From CAZLAK01 sp964557545 (GTDB taxonomy: Bacteria > Bacillota > Desulfotomaculia > Desulfotomaculales > Pelotomaculaceae), in NCBI GenBank assembly GCA_964557545.1, contig CAZLAK010000025.1:1-26712 (forward strand): a stretch of DNA of 26,712 nucleotides, in the 5' to 3' direction. The translations under genes were made by a program, and so were the position numbers. The notes beneath the pieces were generated by a model. That model made no database searches and was not told the origin of the DNA. It saw nothing but the letters and a program-made list of their open reading frames with translations. This document shows positions 22,701-26,712 of the stretch, piece by piece; position 1 is the first letter of the stretch; each line of letters opens with the position of its first letter.

Positions 22701-24041
22701 TTGAGTAAAGCTTTAAAGGTTTTGGCCCAAAGCAAAAGTGGCGCCTTTTGGCAGCCGGAGTATGAGACCATGCCAAGAGAGAAGCTATTAGAGCTGCAGC
22801 TGGTGCGTTTGAAGGAAACGGTCAAAAGGGTTTACGAGAACGTTTCCTTCTACCGGCAAAAACTCACAGAACTGGGTCTTGAGCCGGACGACATAAAGTC
22901 ACTGGACGACTTAAAAAAGCTCCCCTTCACCACCAAGCAGGATTTGCGGGACAACTACCCGTACGGCCTGTTTGCTGTGCCGCTTTCTGAGGTAGTGCGC
23001 TTGCACGCATCTTCCGGCACCACAGGCAAACCTTCAGTGGTCGGCTATACCCGGCGGGACATCGAAAACTGGTCGGACTTGGTGGCCCGCTGCCTGGTCA
23101 TGGCCGGGGGCGGCAGGGATGACGTTGTCCAGGTAGCTTACGGCTACGGGCTGTTTACCGGCGGCCTGGGCCTGCATTACGGGGCCGAGCGCCTGGGGGC
23201 CACGGTGGTGCCGGTCTCAGGCGGGAACACGGCCCGGCAGCTCATGTTAATGCAGGACTTTGGCACCACTATACTGGCCTGCACGCCTTCTTATGCCCTT
23301 TACCTGGCCGAAGAAGGGGAAGCCGCGGGTGTTAATTTTGAAAAGCTGCCGCTTAAGGCGGGCATTTTTGGGGCTGAGCCGTGGTCGGAGAACATGCGCC
23401 GGCAGATCGAGAGCAAAATGCACTTAACAGCTTTAGATATTTACGGCTTAAGTGAGATAATGGGGCCGGGAGTTTCGATGGAATGTCCGGCCAAACAGGG
23501 AGCGCACATCTTTGAGGACCACTTCATTGCCGAGATAATAGATCCGGACACCGGTGAAGTGCTGCCGTGGGGGTGCCAGGGCGAACTCGTAATCACGACC
23601 ATTACTAAGGAGGCCATTCCGCTCTTGCGCTACCGCACGCGGGACATTTCTGCTCTCACCGTAGAGGAGTGCGCTTGCGGCCGCACTCACGCCCGCATGC
23701 AGCGGGTGAGGGGCCGCACCGACGACATGCTTATTGTCCGGGGTGTCAACGTCTTTCCCTCCCAGGTGGAGAGCGTACTCTTGGAGTTTGGCGAAACAGA
23801 GCCCCACTACCTCCTGGTGGTTGACCGCAAGGGGGAGCTCGACGATTTGGAGATCTGGGTGGAGCTTTCTGAAAAGATGTTTACAGATGAGGTTAAAGGC
23901 TTAGAGAGGCTAGAGGAGAAGATCCGCCACAAAATTTTAAGCGTGCTTAACATAAATGCCCGGGTTAAATTTGTAGAGCCGCGCACCATTCCTCGCAGTG
24001 AAGGCAAAGCCAAGAGGGTCATCGACCGGCGGGAAATTTAA
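22701..24041 (+). CDS. paaK: Phenylacetate-CoA ligase-type acyl-CoA synthetase
   Basis: An AMP-forming ligase that activates phenylacetate or a related aryl or indole acid with CoA and ATP. It is 446 residues, the usual PaaK size. SSGTTGKPSVVGYT is the phosphate-binding loop, YGLSEIMGPGV and PLLRYRTRD the adenine/ribose region, and KAKRV near the C-terminus holds the catalytic-lysine region. MLIVRGVNVFPSQVE is typical of PaaK. TTG 22701 has GGGTGGTGG upstream. It lies 27 nt behind livF with no terminator between, so it belongs to the operon. In anaerobes such ligases accompany 2-oxoacid fermentation of amino acids; no oxidoreductase gene is present here. Confidence 0.9.
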   Translation: MSKALKVLAQSKSGAFWQPEYETMPREKLLELQLVRLKETVKRVYENVSFYRQKLTELGLEPDDIKSLDDLKKLPFTTKQDLRDNYPYGLFAVPLSEVVRLHASSGTTGKPSVVGYTRRDIENWSDLVARCLVMAGGGRDDVVQVAYGYGLFTGGLGLHYGAERLGATVVPVSGGNTARQLMLMQDFGTTILACTPSYALYLAEEGEAAGVNFEKLPLKAGIFGAEPWSENMRRQIESKMHLTALDIYGLSEIMGPGVSMECPAKQGAHIFEDHFIAEIIDPDTGEVLPWGCQGELVITTITKEAIPLLRYRTRDISALTVEECACGRTHARMQRVRGRTDDMLIVRGVNVFPSQVESVLLEFGETEPHYLLVVDRKGELDDLEIWVELSEKMFTDEVKGLERLEEKIRHKILSVLNINARVKFVEPRTIPRSEGKAKRVIDRREI

Positions 24042-24152
24042 TAAGTTAATAAGTTAAGTGCCTGGCACCGTTTAAAAAGGTCTTTTTGTGTTCATTATAA
24101 TATCATAAGAATTTTTCAATGTGTCAATGTGTAAAAACGGAGGTTGTATCTG
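24042..24152. other. Gap between paaK and pdaA
   Basis: Contains the direct repeat AATAAGTT, the self-complementary GTGCCTGGCAC (24058-24068) and a consensus TATAAT at 24096-24101 without a good -35, a possible pdaA promoter. No clear terminator was recognised for the long operon. Confidence 0.45.
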
Positions 24153-25163
24153 TTGGAGCAAGAGCAAAACACACAAAACACAAAAACAAAACCCAAGCAC
24201 AAACTGGTGTGGGCCGCGGCTCTCTTGTTGATTGTTTTGGCGGCGGCCGGTTACGCCGCCGGCGTGCACCGAAAGCCCGTCATTAGTCCCAGTGTGCCGG
24301 CAGGCACAGTAAGCGGGGAAGATAAAGCGGCAGAAGTTTTAACGGCGGACGCCGGCAACGGAATCGGCGACGGCAGCGGTGCTCAAAAACCAAGTGATAA
24401 AGGCAGTGAAACGACCCGTGAGAGCGCAGAAAATGAAAAGTCAACGCTTTCACCCAGCACCCAGACAGCCGATGCCGACCGGCGGGGCTGGGGCCTTAAA
24501 CCAAATGATGAGCACCGCCAGCCGGAAATGCCCTCCTATATTTCTTCTTTGTTAAAAAAGTACAATGCCTACTGGATTGGCAGGCCGGATGAGAAAGTCC
24601 TCTATTTAACTTTTGATGAAGGGTATGAGGCCGGCTATACTCCTAAAATACTGGACGTGCTGAAAGAAAACCATGTGCCGGCAGCCTTTTTTGTTACCGG
24701 CCACTACGTGAGGTCTCAGCCCGAACTGGTAAAGAGGATGGTGGCCGAGGGGCACATTGTGGGCAACCATACGGACAGCCATCCCAGCCTGCCGGATATT
24801 TCCGATGAGGAAATTAAGAAAGAGCTGGCCGTGGTGGAAGAAGAGTTTACCCGGGTCACCGGGGTGAAGGGCATGAAGTACCTGCGCCCGCCCAAGGGTG
24901 AGTACAGCGAGAGAACCCTGGCCGTTACCCGCCAGCTGGGGTACTACAATATTTTTTGGAGCCTGGCACTGGTGGACTGGGTCCCCATGGCCGGCGGCTC
25001 CCAAGAAGCTTACAACTCGGTAATGAAAAACCTGCACAACGGCGCGGTTATTCTGCTGCACGCCGTTTCTGCCGATAATACCGGTGCACTGGACAGGATT
25101 ATAAAAGATGCTAAGGCTCAAGGGTACACATTTGAGACCCTGGACGACCTGGTAGCCGGCTAA
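24153..25163 (+). CDS. pdaA: PdaA-type polysaccharide (N-acetylmuramic acid) deacetylase
   Basis: Removes acetyl groups from muramic acid on the way to muramic delta-lactam in spore cortex peptidoglycan; acts outside the membrane. About 336 residues: a short basic tail, one N-terminal membrane anchor (about 18-37), a Ser/Thr/Asp-rich linker to about 125, then the NodB domain. The catalytic stretch is LTFDEGYEAGYTPKILDVL, with Asp155 and Glu156 in place of the usual Asp-Asp; this TFDxGYExGYT form marks the PdaA subfamily. The zinc motif HTDSHPS and RPPKGEYSERT follow. TTG 24153 is set by GGAGG about 9 nt upstream. It implies a spore-former. It is convergent with the PilZ gene. Confidence 0.85.
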   Translation: MEQEQNTQNTKTKPKHKLVWAAALLLIVLAAAGYAAGVHRKPVISPSVPAGTVSGEDKAAEVLTADAGNGIGDGSGAQKPSDKGSETTRESAENEKSTLSPSTQTADADRRGWGLKPNDEHRQPEMPSYISSLLKKYNAYWIGRPDEKVLYLTFDEGYEAGYTPKILDVLKENHVPAAFFVTGHYVRSQPELVKRMVAEGHIVGNHTDSHPSLPDISDEEIKKELAVVEEEFTRVTGVKGMKYLRPPKGEYSERTLAVTRQLGYYNIFWSLALVDWVPMAGGSQEAYNSVMKNLHNGAVILLHAVSADNTGALDRIIKDAKAQGYTFETLDDLVAG

Positions 25164-25165
25164 AA

Positions 25166-25197
25166 AATTAAAAGCCGGCCCTTTTATTGAACCGGCT
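25166..25197. terminator. Terminator shared by pdaA and the PilZ gene
   Basis: AGCCGG (25173-25178) pairs with CCGGCT (25192-25197). On the minus strand the stem is followed by TTTAATTTTTT, a strong U-tract; on the plus strand only CGTTGTTTT follows, so it is weaker for pdaA. The PilZ stop codon lies in the loop. Confidence 0.7.
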
Positions 25198-26011
25198 CGT
25201 TGTTTTGGCTGCCGCCGTCAAAACTTTCACCGGCAGCCGGCGGCGATTGTGTGCTCTTGCGCTGCTCCTGGAGGATCCATCTCACTATGCGGTCCTGGGT
25301 TCCATGCCTTATGCGCACGAATTTTATGCCCGCGAGGCAAAAAGTGCCCTCCTGGGAAGACTTTTCTTCCACCCAGACCACCTGAGCGGTCAAATTAAAC
25401 TGCAAGCCAGGCTCTAAAGCAAAGGATACGTTTAATTCTTCGCCCGGCAAAAGATTCTCGCTGACTTTTAGCAGCATGCCGCCCCCGCTGATGTTCACCA
25501 CACTGCCCCGGCCCGAAAACTCCTGTGCCCCGGCGCGGCTAAAACTGACCTCCCGCTGGACGGCTAAGCGCACCCAAGCCCGTTTTTGAGATGCGCCGGG
25601 CTGGGGAAGCGTATCGCCGGTGTTTTTGTCCTCTTCACCCTGCAGGCCGGAAGATATGAGGACAGCGGCAGTGCTGCGGCGGTTTTTTTGCCGGCGGTGC
25701 AAGACGGCAAGAAAGTAGGCCAGGGCGCCTGCGGCCAGGAAAAAAATAAAAAGCCAAAGCCAGTCCTGTGCCTCCTGCTGTCGTACAGCTTCGCCGAAAG
25801 AGCGGGTCAGCTCCCAGGTATGCTCTCTGGCCGTTTTGGGCGCGGCAAAAGCCGGGCCGCTTGCCTGCATGGTTAGAGCGGTCAGTGACGCGGCGGTTAG
25901 AGCAGAAGCTCTTATCAAAAATAAATAAGCCGGCTTATAAAAAAATTTTCTGAATATTTTTCCTATTCCCAAAATTATATTTAAAAACACGATTAAATTA
26001 CCAATCCCCAA
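25184..26011 (-). CDS. Membrane-anchored PilZ-domain protein (c-di-GMP receptor)
   Basis: About 275 residues. An N-terminal hydrophobic stretch (roughly 32-56, ending GPAFA-A) resembles a signal sequence. A short outside segment follows, then a membrane helix (about 83-105) and a cytosolic linker. The PilZ domain comes last: R144-x3-R148 (RAWVR) and NISGGG at 173-178 are the two c-di-GMP-binding motifs. Expected to bind c-di-GMP and act at the membrane; the output is unknown. The start is uncertain: TTG 26011 has no clear SD, and a TTG near residue 32 would leave a standard signal peptide. A minus-strand promoter lies at 26040-26045. Confidence 0.75.
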   Translation of the reverse strand: MGIGNLIVFLNIILGIGKIFRKFFYKPAYLFLIRASALTAASLTALTMQASGPAFAAPKTAREHTWELTRSFGEAVRQQEAQDWLWLFIFFLAAGALAYFLAVLHRRQKNRRSTAAVLISSGLQGEEDKNTGDTLPQPGASQKRAWVRLAVQREVSFSRAGAQEFSGRGSVVNISGGGMLLKVSENLLPGEELNVSFALEPGLQFNLTAQVVWVEEKSSQEGTFCLAGIKFVRIRHGTQDRIVRWILQEQRKSTQSPPAAGESFDGGSQNNEPVQ

Positions 26012-26039
26012 AGAAAAATGGAGCTTTTTTGCTGGCTAT

Positions 26040-26068
26040 ATTATACCACAGGTATTTTTGGACAAAAA
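26040..26068 (-). promoter_or_regulatory. Promoter of the PilZ gene
   Basis: On the minus strand a consensus TATAAT (26045-26040) is preceded by TGG (extended -10), with TTTTTG 17 nt further upstream. Transcription would start close to 26033, giving a very short leader to TTG 26011. Confidence 0.55.
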
Positions 26069-26074
26069 TGCCCG

Positions 26075-26103
26075 TTGATAATTAAGCTTGCGGCTGTTAA
26101 TAT
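26075..26103 (+). promoter_or_regulatory. Promoter of the RNase P RNA gene
   Basis: TTGATA (26075-26080), 17 nt, TAATAT (26098-26103), with TGT before the -10. A CCGGTT/AACCGG hairpin follows at 26111-26125, ahead of the mature RNA. Confidence 0.65.
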
Positions 26104-26143
26104 TAAGATCCGGTTGAGAACCGGAATAAGTCCGGTTAAAGTG

Positions 26144-26564
26144 TAGCCGCTGGAGTACGGCGGGCAGTCGCTGCCTTGCGCAAGAGCAAGGTAGAGGAAA
26201 GTCGAGACACGCACACCGCAGGCGCTTTTCGCCGGCGGTGTAAAAGGGCGCCCGGCGCAAGCCGGGGCAGGGCGACCTGACGACGGCCAAAGGAACTCAC
26301 GCAAGGTATTTGCGGGAGTTGCGAGTAGCCGTAAAGTGCCACAGAAACCATGTTGCCGGGCGACCGGCAAGTGCAAGGGTAAACTCCGCCCGCGTGCAAC
26401 CCAAATAGGCGGCCCGCTGCGGCGGGTTGCGGGTAGGGGCACCCCCAAACAGGGGGAAGGGGGCAAAAAGGCCGTGTGCCGTGGCAACACGGCGGCGCCA
26501 TAAGCCCCCTTAGACGGATGACTGCCGAAAACAGAATCTCGCTTACGGCCGTGCTCCAGCAGCT
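26144..26564 (+). ncRNA. rnpB: RNase P RNA (M1 RNA)
   Basis: The catalytic RNA of tRNA 5' maturation, about 420 nt. The terminal P1 helix is visible as GCTGGAGTACGGC (26149-26161) pairing with GCCGTGCTCCAGC (26548-26560). Conserved blocks appear in order: GAGGAAAGTC near 26194 (P4 5' strand), CCACAGAAAC near 26339, AAGGGTAAACTCC and CCAAATAGGC near 26376-26410, GGATGACTGCC near 26517 and ACAGAATCTCGCTTACGGCC near 26531 (P4 3' strand). The ends are estimated from P1. No U-rich intrinsic terminator is evident directly after it. Confidence 0.93.
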
Positions 26565-26712
26565 GCTACAAATTACCGGTTGCCACAGGGCGTGCAGTGA
26601 TGGTAAGATACCTTTTGCCGCTGCCCAAAAGGGCGGGATGAAAAAATAAGCCGAAGCCCTTGACTAAGCGGCGGGAGGTATGCTAACATAAACACTGCCG
26701 CCCGGCAGAAAG
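26565..26712. other. Region after rnpB with a promoter leading out of the window
   Basis: Contains a GCCC-AAAA-GGGC hairpin (26623-26634) without a U-tract, and a promoter-like TTGACT (26660-26665), 18 nt, TAACAT (26684-26689). The downstream gene is outside the window. Confidence 0.4.

Noticed and set aside
26012..26140. c-di-GMP riboswitch near the PilZ gene
   Set aside because: No c-di-GMP-I or -II aptamer core is visible on either strand.
26041..26501. Antisense frames over RNase P RNA
   Set aside because: They arise from the structured GC-rich RNA gene and have no protein-like features.
26600..26640. Terminator of rnpB
   Set aside because: The GCCC-AAAA-GGGC hairpin has no U-tract, so an intrinsic terminator cannot be supported.
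1..26712. CRISPR array, tRNA or rRNA genes
   Set aside because: No regularly spaced repeats, tRNA cloverleaf or rRNA sequence was seen.

Overview
The window is about 26.7 kb of GC-rich DNA with AT-rich promoter regions, dense coding and frequent GTG/TTG starts behind strong purine-rich Shine-Dalgarno sites. A PdaA-type spore-cortex deacetylase, a T-box leader, a TM1266-type hydrogenase regulator, a membrane pyrophosphatase and a PaaK-type CoA ligase beside a branched-chain amino-acid transporter point to an anaerobic, spore-forming Clostridia-like member of the Bacillota (Moorella/Desulfotomaculum-like). This placement is inference from gene content; no 16S gene is present.

Layout. (1) 1-311: an apparent IS21-like element end, then a minus-strand fluoride riboswitch with its own promoter and terminator, reading out of the window towards the IS end. 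A large palindrome separates it from a divergent promoter for an MFS transporter. (2) 312-4279: MFS transporter, a cyclophilin-like TM1367/DUF369 protein, and the proton-pumping pyrophosphatase HppA with a strong shared terminator. (3) 4326-7347, minus strand: a YkgJ-like cysteine-cluster protein, then a two-gene unit of unknown role. One protein resembles the non-catalytic part of Mrr-type restriction endonucleases without the nuclease domain; the other is a two-helix membrane protein. (4) 7440-11401: a four-gene operon behind a possible attenuator. It encodes a GHMP/beta-RFAP-synthase-like protein, a TrpF-like isomerase, a medium-chain dehydrogenase and a DhnA-type (ADH-synthase-like) aldolase. 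The combination looks like a small-molecule pathway I cannot assign. Three of the four genes carry single-base frameshifts. (5) 11535-16686: TM1266-type regulator, histone-deacetylase-family hydrolase, TauE/SafE permease plus MFS pair, and a family 2 glycosyltransferase. (6) 16697-24041: a minus-strand ABC ATPase, and divergently a tandem T-box leader (the second copy lacks Stem I) in front of livK-livH-livM-livG-livF-paaK. (7) 24153-26712: pdaA, a membrane PilZ protein facing it across a shared terminator, and the RNase P RNA gene, followed by a promoter leading out of the window.

The best-understood unit is the T-box/liv/paaK operon: uncharged tRNA (specifier probably GUU, Val) should switch on amino-acid import, and PaaK would activate an aryl or related acid. 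The most interesting unexplained units are the RFAP/TrpF/dehydrogenase/aldolase operon, the nuclease-less Mrr-like pair and the tandem T-box. Family calls come from recognised motifs and remembered family sequences; no database search was run.
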